Shown piece by piece: positions 39,578 to 49,613 of a DNA stretch of 64,000 nucleotides. Position numbers and translations under genes: made by a program. Origin of the DNA: Lichenifustis flavocetrariae (lineage in GTDB: Bacteria > Pseudomonadota > Alphaproteobacteria > Rhizobiales > Beijerinckiaceae); contig NZ_JAMOIM010000007.1 of assembly GCF_026130545.1 (NCBI RefSeq), positions 186,001 through 250,000 of the forward strand. Direction: 5' to 3'. Numbering within the stretch: position 1 is the stretch's first letter; the number at the start of each line of letters is the position of its first letter. Under the pieces are notes generated by a model that had not been told where the DNA came from, made no database searches, and saw only the letters and a list, made by a program, of their open reading frames with translations.

Positions 39578-41107
39578 TCAGGCGAAGGACTTTGCGTAAT
39601 TCTCGACCGTGCTCTTCAGCGTGCTGGCCGAGGCATCCGACAGGTCCTTGGAGGTACGAATGTCGTTCAGGAGGCCCGATTGCTGGTTCCGCAGGATCGA
39701 AAGGAGACCGTCCTCGAAAGCACGGACCCGGTTGACCGGCAGGGCATCGAGATAGCCGTTGACGCCCGCATAGATCACGCAGACCTGCTCTTCCATCTTC
39801 AGCGGCGAGAACTGCGGCTGCTTCAGGAGTTCGGTCAGGCGCGAGCCGCGGTTGAGCAGCTTCTGCGTGGTGGCGTCGAGATCCGAGCCGAACTGCGCGA
39901 AGGCCGCCATTTCGCGGTACTGCGCGAGCTCGCCCTTGATCTTGCCCGCGACCTTCTTCATGGCCTTGGTCTGCGCCGAGGAGCCGACGCGCGACACCGA
40001 AAGACCCACGTTCACGGCAGGCCGGATACCCTGGTAGAACAGGTCGGTTTCCAGGAAGATCTGACCGTCGGTGATCGAGATCACGTTGGTCGGGATATAG
40101 GCCGACACGTCATTGGCCTGGGTCTCGATGATCGGCAAGGCCGTCAGCGAGCCGCTGCCGTTGGCTTCGTTGAGCTTGGCCGAACGCTCCAGCAGGCGCG
40201 AGTGGAGGTAGAACACGTCGCCCGGATAGGCTTCGCGGCCTGGCGGGCGGCGCAGCAGGAGCGACATCTGGCGATAGGCCACGGCCTGCTTCGACAGATC
40301 GTCGTAGGTGATCAGCGCGTGCATGCCGTTGTCACGGAAATACTCGCCCATGGCGCAACCCGCGAAGGGCGCCAGGAACTGCATCGGCGCCGGATCGGAT
40401 GCCGTGGCGGCCACGATGATCGAGTAGTCGAGAGCACCGTTCTCTTCGAGCACCTTCACGAACTGAGCAACCGTCGAGCGCTTCTGGCCGATCGCGACAT
40501 AGACGCAATAAAGCTTGGCGCTTTCGTCCGTGCCTTCGTTGACCGACTTCTGGTTCAGCATCGCGTCGAGGGCGATCGCGGTCTTGCCTGTCTGACGGTC
40601 GCCGATGATCAGCTCGCGTTGGCCACGGCCGACCGGGATCAGCGCATCCACGGCCTTGAGGCCGGTCGACATCGGCTCGTTCACCGACTTGCGCGGAATG
40701 ATGCCGGGCGCCTTGACGTCGACGCGGGCGCGCCGGGTGGCGTTGATCGGACCCTTGCCGTCGATCGGGTTGCCCAGCGCGTCGACGACGCGGCCGAGCA
40801 ACTCCTTGCCGATCGGCACGTCCACGATGGCGCCGGTGCGCTTGACCGTCTGGCCTTCCTTGATGTCGCGGTCGGTGCCGAAGATCACGATACCGACATT
40901 GTCGGTTTCGAGATTGAGCGCCATGCCGCGCACACCCGTCTCGAACTCGACCATCTCGCCGGCCTGAACGTTGTCCAAGCCGTAGACGCGGGCGATGCCG
41001 TCACCGACCGACAGAACCTGGCCGACTTCCGTGACCTCGGCTTCGGTGCCGAAATTCTCGATCTCGCGCTTGAGGATGTCGGAAATTTCAGCCGCGCGGA
41101 TATCCAT
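39578..41107 (-). CDS. atpA: F1 ATP synthase alpha subunit
   Basis: A 509-residue nucleotide-binding, non-catalytic subunit. Walker A is [13 protein letters not shown] near residue 169. [24 protein letters not shown] is the conserved arginine-finger region. The ATG at 41107 overlaps the atpH stop (TGATG) and has GAGG nine bases upstream, so sixty open codons further upstream are shadow. Confidence 0.98.
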   Translation of the reverse strand: MDIRAAEISDILKREIENFGTEAEVTEVGQVLSVGDGIARVYGLDNVQAGEMVEFETGVRGMALNLETDNVGIVIFGTDRDIKEGQTVKRTGAIVDVPIGKELLGRVVDALGNPIDGKGPINATRRARVDVKAPGIIPRKSVNEPMSTGLKAVDALIPVGRGQRELIIGDRQTGKTAIALDAMLNQKSVNEGTDESAKLYCVYVAIGQKRSTVAQFVKVLEENGALDYSIIVAATASDPAPMQFLAPFAGCAMGEYFRDNGMHALITYDDLSKQAVAYRQMSLLLRRPPGREAYPGDVFYLHSRLLERSAKLNEANGSGSLTALPIIETQANDVSAYIPTNVISITDGQIFLETDLFYQGIRPAVNVGLSVSRVGSSAQTKAMKKVAGKIKGELAQYREMAAFAQFGSDLDATTQKLLNRGSRLTELLKQPQFSPLKMEEQVCVIYAGVNGYLDALPVNRVRAFEDGLLSILRNQQSGLLNDIRTSKDLSDASASTLKSTVENYAKSFA

Positions 41108-41694
41108 CAACCGACCTCTTTCATGCGGGTGCGTAGGGAATTGAGCTTCGTGCGAAGCGACGAATCGATCATGCGGCTGCCGAGTTTGACCACCATGCCG
41201 CCGAGCAGATCGGGATCGATGAAGACGTCCATAGCAACGGACTTGGCCCCGCTGATCGTCGAAAGCGAGTCCTGCAGTTCCGACCATTGCTGGTTGGACA
41301 GCGGCTCGGCGACGGTCACGTGCGCCCGAGTGACACCTTTGTCATTGTCGTTGAGCGCGGCGAAATCCCGGATCATGTTCTCAACGGCGAAAAGCCGACG
41401 CTTCGATGCGACGAGCTTGAGGAAGCGGGCCGTGAGATCGCTCACCCCCGCCCGCTCCAGCACGGCACCGAGGGCCCGAACCTGATCTTCGGCCGAAAAG
41501 GCGGGACTGCGCACGAGACGGCGCAGATCGTCGCTCTCGTTCACCATCTTCAAGAAGCCATCGAGGTCTTCGGCGACCCGGTCGATCGAACGCGAGTCGC
41601 GAGCCAACGCAAACAAGGCGGACGCATAGCGCCCCGCCATTCCCGTCGCGATGGTCTCCTCGTTGGCCACGTGTCCTCGCTCTTGTTGTGACAT
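41107..41694 (-). CDS. atpH: F1 ATP synthase delta subunit
   Basis: A 195-residue peripheral-stalk subunit joining F1 to the b subunits. [13 protein letters not shown] near residue 21 and the C-terminal [29 protein letters not shown] are diagnostic. It heads the atpHAGDC operon. The ATG at 41694 has GCGAGG directly against it; a GTG at 41670 with AGGA is an alternative start. Confidence 0.96.
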   Translation of the reverse strand: MSQQERGHVANEETIATGMAGRYASALFALARDSRSIDRVAEDLDGFLKMVNESDDLRRLVRSPAFSAEDQVRALGAVLERAGVSDLTARFLKLVASKRRLFAVENMIRDFAALNDNDKGVTRAHVTVAEPLSNQQWSELQDSLSTISGAKSVAMDVFIDPDLLGGMVVKLGSRMIDSSLRTKLNSLRTRMKEVG

Positions 41695-41920
41695 CCTCGC
41701 CGCGGACGCATGCTGTTCACAGCATGCTCACCCGGTTCCGGTCAAGGATTGGTCATAGATCTGCTGCTGTTTCAGGCACAGCCGCGTCTCAGGAAGCGGC
41801 GGTTGCGTACCATACAGGTTGGGGGGGACACAAGCGTATGTGACAGGCGACCGGGGTAAGACGACCCGGAAAACCGATTGGCGATCATGGCCGAGAGTGG
41901 TCAGGATTGCGGCAGACACG

Positions 41921-43030
41921 TCAGCGCGGCCTGCGTCGCCAGGCCGCTGCAAGCAGTTTTTTTCCGAAACTGCGAAAGCGGCGGCGCATCCGCTCCATTC
42001 GGCCGGCGGCACGAAAGGTGGGTGGAAAACCACCTCTCTGCCCCACCAGCAGGTCCACCACATTGATCCGACCCGGCCAAAGCCGATCGATCATCGCATG
42101 ATCCGGGATGGCGCAGGAATCGGTGAGGATCATCTCGCGATCTTCCAATTGTATGCGACCGATGGCGTCCGCGAGATGGAGACCAGGCGATAACCGGGCA
42201 CTGGCCTCGTCATAGGCGGTTTTCCAGAAATAGGCCCGAGACTGGCTTCGCAGCACGATACCGGCTGCAACCGGACGACCGTCGACAACGAGCCGGTCGA
42301 TACGGCAGCTGCCGGAAACCGCCAACTCCAGCACCATGCTCCGCACGAAGCGAGCGAGACAGGCGGATTGCACCAATGCTGTACCGCGTCGACCCTTCCA
42401 GCCTTCGGCCTCGAGGCGTAGAAAATCGTCGAGCGCTTCCCCCATCGCGGTCTCTGGCGACCCGATGCTTTCGATCCAGGCACCCTGCTCGGCGAGGCGG
42501 CGCGCCTGGCGCCGAAACTCCTTTCCGGCCGGGCTCGGCAAAGGGTCGCCGGCCCGCAGAACGGCTCGGCTGCGCCGTTCGATCTCCATCGTGTCCCAGT
42601 GGGGAAGTGTACGAAACAAGCGAGCCGTCTCGGCATCGGCCGGCACCCCTTGCACCAGAAAGCCCGGGAGGCGCCACGGGCGCCGCCGCGTCCAATCCAG
42701 CAAGGCTGCGAGCGCCCGAGGTGCTTCGACCTTGTCGAGCAGCGGAAAGGCGGCGGTCGCTTGAGGGTGAAGCCAAGCCGCGACCGGCCAGAAGGGGACC
42801 GGCTCGAGGATGCAGCAAAGGCCGATCAGTCGGACGGGGTCGCTCTCGTCCCACGCCAAGAGGAACCGTGGACGGCGGCGGCTTGGAATGAAGCGCGCGG
42901 CCGGCAATGCGAAACCCGGTTCATTGAAGACGCTCGGTTCGAGGCATCGACGCGAGAGGTCGGCCCAGGCCTGCACATGCGCCGCTACCTCGGTGGCATC
43001 GAGACACGCGACCCGGATCGCCTCCCTCAA
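41921..43030 (-). CDS. GNAT-fold acyltransferase (BioF2-like domain)
   Basis: A protein of about 369 residues resembling the acetyltransferase group with the BioF2-like GNAT domain. Typical segments are FRRQARRLAEQGAW, EAEGWKGRRGTAL, FVRSMVLELAVSGSCRI and AAGIVLRSQSRAYFWKTAYDEASARLSPGLHL. The C-terminus is strongly basic. It may acylate a wall or lipid precursor. The start is uncertain: in-frame TTG at 43030 overlaps the acyl-CoA synthetase stop, and no better start with a ribosome site is visible. Confidence 0.78.
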   Translation of the reverse strand: MREAIRVACLDATEVAAHVQAWADLSRRCLEPSVFNEPGFALPAARFIPSRRRPRFLLAWDESDPVRLIGLCCILEPVPFWPVAAWLHPQATAAFPLLDKVEAPRALAALLDWTRRRPWRLPGFLVQGVPADAETARLFRTLPHWDTMEIERRSRAVLRAGDPLPSPAGKEFRRQARRLAEQGAWIESIGSPETAMGEALDDFLRLEAEGWKGRRGTALVQSACLARFVRSMVLELAVSGSCRIDRLVVDGRPVAAGIVLRSQSRAYFWKTAYDEASARLSPGLHLADAIGRIQLEDREMILTDSCAIPDHAMIDRLWPGRINVVDLLVGQRGGFPPTFRAAGRMERMRRRFRSFGKKLLAAAWRRRPR

Positions 43031-44832
43031 AGCCGGATCGCGCCCGCGATGATGCGCCCGTAGGTCTCTGGATCGATGCGGTCGAAGGTCTTGGCGCCGT
43101 GATTGACCACGAAGATCGGGTCGTCCGTGCGGGCGGGGTCGAAGCCCTCCGCTACGAGTTCCACCTTGCGTTGCTTGAAGGTGCCCGTGATGTCGAGGGC
43201 CTGAGGAAACCGAACGAAGGCCGGCCGCGCGTAATCGGCCAGAAGCGTCGCACAATGGGCGTAGAAGGCCTTCGCGTCGAAGCTCGCCACATCGGCGACC
43301 ACCAGCGACGCCATGCCGACCTTGCCGTCGATCCCGGGAACCGCGACGCCGTAGACGGTCGCCTCCCGGACACCGGGGAACGATGTCAGCTGCTCCGCGA
43401 CCTCGGATGTGGCGACATTCTCGCCCTTGCGCCGGAATGTATCGCCGACACGGTCGACGAAGAAGTAATAGCCGAGCCGGTCCTTGCGCAGCAGGTCGCC
43501 GGTGCGAAACCAGATATCGCCGGGCTCGAAGACATCCCGCAGGATCTTCTTCTCGGTCGCGGTGCGGTCGGCATAGCCTTCGAAACGATTGGCTGGGCGC
43601 TCGGGGTCGTTCAGGATCTGGCCGATTGCCTCGCCAGGCTCGTCGGGCGCGCAGATGATGCAGCGCCCCTTGGCGTCACGCACCGGCGCCTCGGCCTCGA
43701 CGTCGAACTTGATGATGCGGATCGGGAATTTCTTCTCCGCCCAACCCGGAATACGGCCGACCGCGCCGGGGGTCGAGTCGAAGTTGAACAGGGTCGAGTT
43801 TCCCTCCGTGGCGCCGTAGAATTCGACGATGCGCGGGATGCGGAAGCGATCGCGGAAGGGCAGCCAGACGTCGGGCCGCAGGCCATTGCCGAAGCAGAGA
43901 CGGATGTGGTGGCGACGCTCATCGGGGTGAGGCGGGGAATTGACGAGGTATCGGCAGAGCTCGCCGATATAGATGAACATCGTGCATTCATGGCGGACGA
44001 TGTCGGACCAGAACTCGCGGGCCGAAAAGCGCTCGCGGATCACGCAGGTGCCGCCGACGGCCAGCACGGAGCCGGGGGCCAGAACGCCCCCGTTGGTGTG
44101 ATACATCGGCAGGCAGGTGTAGAGGCGATCGCTGGCCTTGGCGCCCGAGACGCCCGCGAAGGCCTGCATGGCGAGCAGGACGCGATAGTGGTTGATATTG
44201 GCGGCCTTCGGCAGCCCGGTGGTACCGGACGTGTAGACGTAGACGCATCTGTCATCGATCGTCAGCGGCACGCGGGCCTCCGGCGGCAGGTCGTCTTCGC
44301 CAAACGCCTTGACGGCCTCGTCGACGCGAGGAAGCCGGTCTTCACCCGCGCCATAGACATGCACGTCGACGAGTTGTCCGAAGCCGGCCTCGCTGGTCCG
44401 GAAGGCCGGCATCAGACTTGCCTCGACGATAGCCCAGCGGGCGCCGACCACTTTGACGGAATGCGCCAGGGCTGCACCGGTCTGGTTGGTATTGATGAGC
44501 GCGGTCGCGCCTCCCGCCTTGGCGATCCCCAGCCAGATCGCGAGAAAGTCCGGACGGTTCGTCAGCATCAGGGCGACCACGTCCCCGTGTCCGATCCCCT
44601 GCTGTTTCGCCCAACGGGCATAGCGGTTCGCGAGCGCGTTGAGGCCCCGGTAGGTGAGCGTGCCGCGATCCGATACCAGCGCCGGCCGATCGCCGAATTT
44701 CTGGGCGATCTCCTCGATGAAATCCCGCACCGTGCGGGTGGGTGTCTTGGCGATCGGGGTGGCGCGGCGCAGGGTCCGCAGAGCGCCCCGCAGATAGAGC
44801 AGTTCGTTCGTCGCGCGTTGGATAATCGACAC
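43027..44832 (-). CDS. Very-long-chain/FATP-type acyl-CoA synthetase
   Basis: A 601-residue adenylate-forming enzyme. The AMP/phosphate loop is VYVYTSGTTGLPKAA near residue 203, the adenine region is VEFYGATEGNSTLF near 335, and WFRTGDLLRKDRLGYYFFVDRVGDTFRRKGENV near 460 is the hinge. FATP-like features favour a long- or very-long-chain fatty acid. The GTG at 44832 follows AGGTGAGG and gives the VSIIQR start; the frame is open 20 codons further upstream. Confidence 0.9.
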   Translation of the reverse strand: MSIIQRATNELLYLRGALRTLRRATPIAKTPTRTVRDFIEEIAQKFGDRPALVSDRGTLTYRGLNALANRYARWAKQQGIGHGDVVALMLTNRPDFLAIWLGIAKAGGATALINTNQTGAALAHSVKVVGARWAIVEASLMPAFRTSEAGFGQLVDVHVYGAGEDRLPRVDEAVKAFGEDDLPPEARVPLTIDDRCVYVYTSGTTGLPKAANINHYRVLLAMQAFAGVSGAKASDRLYTCLPMYHTNGGVLAPGSVLAVGGTCVIRERFSAREFWSDIVRHECTMFIYIGELCRYLVNSPPHPDERRHHIRLCFGNGLRPDVWLPFRDRFRIPRIVEFYGATEGNSTLFNFDSTPGAVGRIPGWAEKKFPIRIIKFDVEAEAPVRDAKGRCIICAPDEPGEAIGQILNDPERPANRFEGYADRTATEKKILRDVFEPGDIWFRTGDLLRKDRLGYYFFVDRVGDTFRRKGENVATSEVAEQLTSFPGVREATVYGVAVPGIDGKVGMASLVVADVASFDAKAFYAHCATLLADYARPAFVRFPQALDITGTFKQRKVELVAEGFDPARTDDPIFVVNHGAKTFDRIDPETYGRIIAGAIRL

Positions 44833-45107
44833 CGGCCTCACCTGACTCAAGTCAGCGCCGACTTCTCGGGGTCGGCTCAAGGACACATACACAAAAATGC
44901 GAGCTGACGTCAGCGGGGAGCACGCTTGGGAGCGCAGTCACTTTAACGCGTTGCCTCACGCCGGCCGGCTTTCAGCGGGTCAGCTCCTATTTGGAGCCAT
45001 CCACTTCGTGATCGCGGGAGCCAGCGGCTTCCACGCCATGAGACTCGAAAGATGTGGAAGCGCTTCGGTCTGGACGCGCCCAGGAAGGCCATATAGCGCT
45101 CGTAGAT

Positions 45108-45563
45108 ATGCCTGATGAATCATTGGCGAACATCATGTGGGATGGTGCGGCTTTCACAGGTGCGAAAATCGCCCTTCTGCACGAATCCAGCCTCGTCGCC
45201 TACCTGCGTGACAACAAACCCAGTATTCCCTTCCCGGGTTTGTGGGATTTGCCGGGTGGAGGACGAGAAGGGGACGAATCTCCGATCGCGTGTGTTTGCC
45301 GCGAGGTCGAGGAGGAGTTCGGCATCGCTCTCGATCCGGCTACCTTTCTATGGACCAGGCGTTACCCGAGCCAATCTGAGAGTCGGCCAGGGAGCTATTT
45401 TTTTGTTGCTCCGATCACCTCGGAACAGTTGGCCGCCGTCAAATTCGGCAGCGAAGGGCAGCGTTGGGTCCTGATGCCGATCTGTTCGTTCTTCGAGCAC
45501 GCGGAAGTGGTCGGGCATTTCAAGGATCGCCTCCGAGACTACCTCGACCGGGATGAGCACTGA
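45108..45563 (+). CDS. NUDIX hydrolase
   Basis: A protein of about 151 residues with a full Nudix box from GGGREGD to REVEEEFGI near residue 51, including the metal-binding EE pair. FPGLWDLPGGGREGD precedes it. It should hydrolyse a nucleoside diphosphate linked to another group. No ribosome site picks out a start: ATG at 45108, ATG at 45135 and GTG at 45054 all remain possible. It stands alone, convergent with the G3E gene. Confidence 0.85.
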   Translation: MPDESLANIMWDGAAFTGAKIALLHESSLVAYLRDNKPSIPFPGLWDLPGGGREGDESPIACVCREVEEEFGIALDPATFLWTRRYPSQSESRPGSYFFVAPITSEQLAAVKFGSEGQRWVLMPICSFFEHAEVVGHFKDRLRDYLDRDEH

Positions 45564-45653
45564 CCGACTCCTGCTCAGCGCTCGATCGCCACGCAAGTCA
45601 GGCCCTTCACAGCATCGGGCGAACGCCTTGGGTCTGACCGGAGCCGGCGATCA

Positions 45654-46823
45654 TCAGGCCAGGAGCCCGCCCGCGCTATCTCTCGTGCTTTCCATCATCG
45701 CCGCCGCATCCGGCCTGTCGGGCGCCAACGGCCCGAAGAAGGCGAGCCACAGGCGTTCAATGACGATCGGGTCGAGATCGCGCAGAATGAACACGAGGCG
45801 GGAGCGGTGGTCCGCGTCCGGCCAGCCGTCGAGGCGGTGGGGCGGGTGGAAGAAATGCTGCACGCCGTGAATGACCAGCGGATGGTCAGGATCGTCGGTC
45901 GGCGCGACGAGGCCTTTCACACGCAAGAGCTTCGCCCCGTGCGTGCCGCGCACGAGATCGACGAACCGCCCGAAGGCGATCGGGTCGAGCGGACCGTCGC
46001 TGGTCACGCAGGTCGAAGCGATCCCGTCGTGATGATGATGCGCGCCCGGCGCATGGTCGTGACCGTCATGCTCATGATGGTCATGCGGCGCCCTGTAGAC
46101 GTCCGGATCGAGCCAGCGGCGCGGACGGCCCGGCCCCTCGTCGAGGGCGTAGAGCCCGGCTTGAAGAACGGACTCGGCCGTCGCCTCGCCTCGCGCAGCA
46201 TCCAGCAGGCGGGCCACGGGATTGAGGTCGCGCAGCCGTGCCAGCAGGATCGCAGCCGCCTCAGATTCAGGGACGAGATCCGTCTTGGTGAGCACGAATG
46301 TATCGGCCACGGCGGCTTGGCTCCGCGCCTCCGCATGGGCGTCGAGTGTCGCCGCGCCATGCAGCGCATCGACGACGGTCACGACCGCGTCGATGCGATA
46401 GCGCATCGGCAGATAGGGATGCAGCATCAGGGTGTTGAGGATCGGCGCCGGGTCGGCGAGGCCCGTGGTTTCGATGACCAGCCGGTTGAACGGCGTCACG
46501 TGGCCATTGTCGCGGCGGCGGATCAGGTCTTCGAGCGTCGCCATCAGGTCGCCGCGCACCGAGCAGCAGAGGCAGCCCGATGACAGGGTCAACATCGTGC
46601 CTTCGGCCTTTTCGACCAGGAGATGGTCGATGCCGATCTCACCAAACTCGTTGATGATGACGGCGGCATCCGCGAAGGCGCCGGATTGGATCCAGCCATT
46701 GAGGAGCGTCGTCTTTCCGGCGCCCAGGAAGCCCGTCAGAACCAGGATCGGGATCGGCGGCGGCGGTCGCCGCTGCAGCCGCGTGGCCTCCGCTGTCACT
46801 TCACGGCCGTCTTGCCGCGTCAC
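45654..46823 (-). CDS. G3E-family GTPase/metallochaperone (COG0523, CobW-like)
   Basis: A 389-residue metal-insertion GTPase. Walker A is GFLGAGKTTLLN near residue 32, the metal motif GCLCC lies near 83, and the NKxD-like TKTD is near 181. A histidine-rich stretch (HDHHEHDGHDHAPGAHHHH) lies near 245, and a CobW_C domain follows. It probably handles zinc or another divalent metal. The GTG at 46823 overlaps the D,D-carboxypeptidase stop as GTGA, so the two are coupled. No Zur site was seen between them. Confidence 0.92.
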   Translation of the reverse strand: MTRQDGREVTAEATRLQRRPPPPIPILVLTGFLGAGKTTLLNGWIQSGAFADAAVIINEFGEIGIDHLLVEKAEGTMLTLSSGCLCCSVRGDLMATLEDLIRRRDNGHVTPFNRLVIETTGLADPAPILNTLMLHPYLPMRYRIDAVVTVVDALHGAATLDAHAEARSQAAVADTFVLTKTDLVPESEAAAILLARLRDLNPVARLLDAARGEATAESVLQAGLYALDEGPGRPRRWLDPDVYRAPHDHHEHDGHDHAPGAHHHHDGIASTCVTSDGPLDPIAFGRFVDLVRGTHGAKLLRVKGLVAPTDDPDHPLVIHGVQHFFHPPHRLDGWPDADHRSRLVFILRDLDPIVIERLWLAFFGPLAPDRPDAAAMMESTRDSAGGLLA

Positions 46824-48310
46824 TTCGCGGCCGTCTTGCCGCCCACCGGGTGCTTGGCCACGGCCTTATGCGGTTTGGCCGCGGCCTTATGCGGTTTGGC
46901 CGCGGGGGCGGCGGCTTTCGCGGGGCCCGGGGTTTTTGCCAATATACTGATCGTCTTGGTCGGGGGGAGTTTTGCGGCCCGCTTCAGCGGATGCGGCCGG
47001 TGCTTCGGTGTCGCCACCGCCAAACTGAGGCTCTTGGTCTTGCGCACGAAGGCGTTGGCGGCCGCGGCGGCTGGCGGTGGCGCCACCGCGCCAACGAGCG
47101 CCAACGGCGCTGGAGCCGGCGATTCGGTCGGGCCGCTCAGCGGGGGCATGGGCGCCAGCGAGGCGGCCTGGCTGCGGGCCGTGGCACTGGCCACGCTCAC
47201 GGGCGGCAGGGCCATATCCTTCGCCTTGGCGATCGGCCCTGTCCATCCGTCAACCGGACCGACGAAGACGCGGACGGGCGTGAAGGCCATGCGCGGCAGC
47301 GACATGACACTCGGGCCGGCCGTCACCGGTGATGTCCCGACCCGCTCCACCGCGCCCGAGGCGTCCCCGCTCCCGGCCACGGTGGCGGCATCCTCGGCCT
47401 CGGCCTCGGCAATGGCGCTCGCGCGACCCCGCCCGCAGATGGTGGGGCGCAGATCCGGCGGCGCGGTCGGCGGACCGGATGCGAGGCTCGATAATTGACC
47501 TTGGTCGCTCGACGTGTCGGCGAAGTAACGGTCGAACAGCATGGCGGCCCGTTGGGTGCGCGTCAGGGTCGAAGGAGCCCCTAGCACAACGGTGATCAGG
47601 CGCCTGCCGTCGCGTTCGGCACTCAGGACCACATTGTAGCCGGCCGAGCAGGTGTAGCCGGTCTTCATCCCGTCGACGCCCGGGTAGCGCCCCAGCATCC
47701 CGTTGTGATTGTTGATCATCTGGTTGCCGAAGGCCAGCACGCCAATGTTGAAGAGGCCGCGTTCCTCGGGGAATTCCCGGAGCAGCGCCCGCGCGATCAA
47801 CGCCATGTCGCGTGCCGAGGAATAATGGTTCGGGTCGGGTAGCCCGTTGGGATTGACGAAATGCGATTCATGCAACCCGAGCCGGGCCGCGGACGTGTTC
47901 ATCAGCTCGGCGAAATCCTCAACCGAACCGCCGATGCCTTCCGCGATCGTCACCGCGATGTCGTTGGGCGATTTCACCATCAGCATCTTGAGCGCATTGT
48001 CGAGCGTCACGAGCGTGCCGGGCCGGAACCCCATCTTGGATGGGGCCTGGCTCGCTGCCCGCGGCGACACCATCAACGGCGTATCCATCGTGATCCGGCC
48101 TTCGCGCACCGCGCTCAATGCCACATAGGTCGTCATCAGCTTCGTCAACGAAGCCGGGAACCAGGGGGCGGTTCCCTGCGTCTCATACAGGACGCGCCCC
48201 GAGTCGACATCGACCACGAGGGCCGGGTTGGCCTGTGCGTGTGTGACAGCGGCGACGCACAATGCGACTGCAGTCAGGGCCGCGCGCCGGCCGACATTCA
48301 GAACCCTCAT
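46820..48310 (-). CDS. D-alanyl-D-alanine carboxypeptidase (DacA/DacF type) with repetitive tail
   Basis: A 496-residue penicillin-binding protein. After a signal peptide ending near THA, the S11 peptidase motifs are SLTK (in PASLTKLM), SPN (in VKSPNDIAV) and KTG (in DGMKTGYTCSAGY). It trims stem peptides in the periplasm. After about residue 265 there is no membrane-anchoring domain; instead a long Ala/Pro-rich tail ends in Lys/His repeats (KPHKAAAKPHKAVAK). The start at 48310 has AGGGCGGG upstream; 48337 is an alternative. Confidence 0.9.
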   Translation of the reverse strand: MRVLNVGRRAALTAVALCVAAVTHAQANPALVVDVDSGRVLYETQGTAPWFPASLTKLMTTYVALSAVREGRITMDTPLMVSPRAASQAPSKMGFRPGTLVTLDNALKMLMVKSPNDIAVTIAEGIGGSVEDFAELMNTSAARLGLHESHFVNPNGLPDPNHYSSARDMALIARALLREFPEERGLFNIGVLAFGNQMINNHNGMLGRYPGVDGMKTGYTCSAGYNVVLSAERDGRRLITVVLGAPSTLTRTQRAAMLFDRYFADTSSDQGQLSSLASGPPTAPPDLRPTICGRGRASAIAEAEAEDAATVAGSGDASGAVERVGTSPVTAGPSVMSLPRMAFTPVRVFVGPVDGWTGPIAKAKDMALPPVSVASATARSQAASLAPMPPLSGPTESPAPAPLALVGAVAPPPAAAAANAFVRKTKSLSLAVATPKHRPHPLKRAAKLPPTKTISILAKTPGPAKAAAPAAKPHKAAAKPHKAVAKHPVGGKTAAK

Positions 48311-48380
48311 CCGCACCCGCCCTGCTCGCCGGCTCATAGAGCGGCGAAAGAAAGTTTCACAAAAGTCTTAACGCGCGGTT

Positions 48381-48401
48381 CGGTTAATGGAAAGTTAACC
48401 G
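48381..48401. promoter_or_regulatory. CtrA box TTAA-N7-TTAAC in a perfect palindrome
   Basis: TTAA at 48384-48387, seven bases, then TTAAC at 48395-48399, matching the CtrA consensus fully. The outer bases extend it to CGGTTAA and TTAACCG, a perfect 7-bp inverted repeat. It lies in the divergent gap between the D,D-carboxypeptidase gene and comF. Confidence 0.55.
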
Positions 48402-48463
48402 CCGCGGCTGTCCAGCCACTTCCGTAGCTTTTCTACGGGGCAAATTGATGACGGAGTCGACGC

Positions 48464-49297
48464 ATGGCTGATGACGGCGTCGGACAGATCTATGTGCCGG
48501 TTGCCGGGCCTGTCGCTTTGCCGAGCCGGCGCGCAGCCGACCGTGTCGGCAAGAGTTTGGCGCAGGCACCTCTTTCTTTTGGCCGCGCCCTGCTGGATCT
48601 CGTCTATCCGCCAGGATGCATGGCTTGTTCCGGGCCCACCGCTGCCTCGGGCGGCCTCTGTGCCGCTTGCTGGACACGACTCAGGTTCGTGACCCCGCCC
48701 GTGTGCGACCGGCTTGGTACCCCCCTGCCGGTCGATCTCGGCCCGGGCCTTCTATCTCCGGAGGCGCTTGCGAACCCCCCGGTGTATCGGCGAGCCCGCG
48801 CGGTCGCGTGTTTCGACGAGGGGCCGGCCCAGGCTCTCGTTCACCGGCTGAAATATGGCGATCGCCCGGATTATGCGCGGGTGCTGGGCCTGTGGATGGC
48901 GCAGGCCGGCGCGAGCCTTCTCGACGAGGCCGATGTGGTCGTGCCGATCCCCCTGCATGCCCGCCGCCTGTGGCGGAGACGCTTCAATCAGGCGGCGCAA
49001 CTGGCGCGGAGCGTGAGCCGCGCCGCGAAAAAACCGCTCGATCTCGATGGGCTCGTGCGCGTGAAGGCAACGCTCAGCCAGGTCGGCATGACCCGGGCGC
49101 AGCGCGCCGAAAACATCCAGGGCGCCTTCCGGGTCGCGCCTGCCGCAGCCGGACGGTTCCGAGGCCGCCGGGTTGTGCTTGTCGACGATGTGCTCACCAC
49201 GGGCGCGACCGTCAACGCCGCGTCCCGCGTCCTGCTGCGGGACGGAGCCGCCACCGTCGATGTTCTTGTGTTCGCCCGGGTTGTGACAGCCGGTTGA
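48464..49297 (+). CDS. comF: ComF-family phosphoribosyltransferase-like protein
   Basis: A 277-residue protein. An N-terminal zinc-finger-like CMAC...CAAC pair lies near residues 52-70. A type I phosphoribosyltransferase domain has RRRFNQAAQLAR and the PRPP loop VVLVDDVLTTGATV near 243. ComF proteins are tied to DNA uptake and recombination, and their enzymatic role is unclear. It starts a likely operon with grxC and the DUF1178 gene. Confidence 0.92.
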   Translation: MADDGVGQIYVPVAGPVALPSRRAADRVGKSLAQAPLSFGRALLDLVYPPGCMACSGPTAASGGLCAACWTRLRFVTPPVCDRLGTPLPVDLGPGLLSPEALANPPVYRRARAVACFDEGPAQALVHRLKYGDRPDYARVLGLWMAQAGASLLDEADVVVPIPLHARRLWRRRFNQAAQLARSVSRAAKKPLDLDGLVRVKATLSQVGMTRAQRAENIQGAFRVAPAAAGRFRGRRVVLVDDVLTTGATVNAASRVLLRDGAATVDVLVFARVVTAG

Positions 49298-49339
49298 CGA
49301 TGCCACTATAAGGTCTACCACTTCGATAGGCCGGATTTC

Positions 49340-49597
49340 ATGGACCCCGTCACGATCTACACCACCTCGACCTGCCCATATTGCCACGCCGCGAAAGACC
49401 TGTTGCGGAAGAAGAACGTGGCCTTCACGGAAATCGATGTGACCGGCAAGCCGGCGGAGCGAAGAGCCATGACCGAGCGGTCCGATGGCCGCACCAGCGT
49501 GCCCCAGATCTTCATCGGGACGCACCATGTCGGCGGATGCGACGACCTTTACGAGCTCGATCGGGCCGGACGTCTCGACCAGCTTCTCGCGGCCTGA
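49340..49597 (+). CDS. grxC: Glutaredoxin 3
   Basis: An 85-residue thioredoxin-fold protein with the dithiol active site CPYC at residues 12-15, the TSVPQIFIG cis-Pro loop and the GGCDDL glutathione-binding end. It reduces glutathione-mixed disulfides in the cytoplasm. It follows comF by 42 bases. Confidence 0.97.
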   Translation: MDPVTIYTTSTCPYCHAAKDLLRKKNVAFTEIDVTGKPAERRAMTERSDGRTSVPQIFIGTHHVGGCDDLYELDRAGRLDQLLAA

Positions 49598-49613
49598 GGT
49601 TAGCACCCATCTT

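Noticed and set aside
39560-41485. 641-codon plus-strand frame opposite atpA and atpH
   Set aside because: Antisense shadow of certain ATP synthase genes; composition is shadow-like.
43099-44907. 602-codon plus-strand frame opposite the acyl-CoA synthetase
   Set aside because: Antisense shadow; the synthetase motifs on the other strand are unambiguous.
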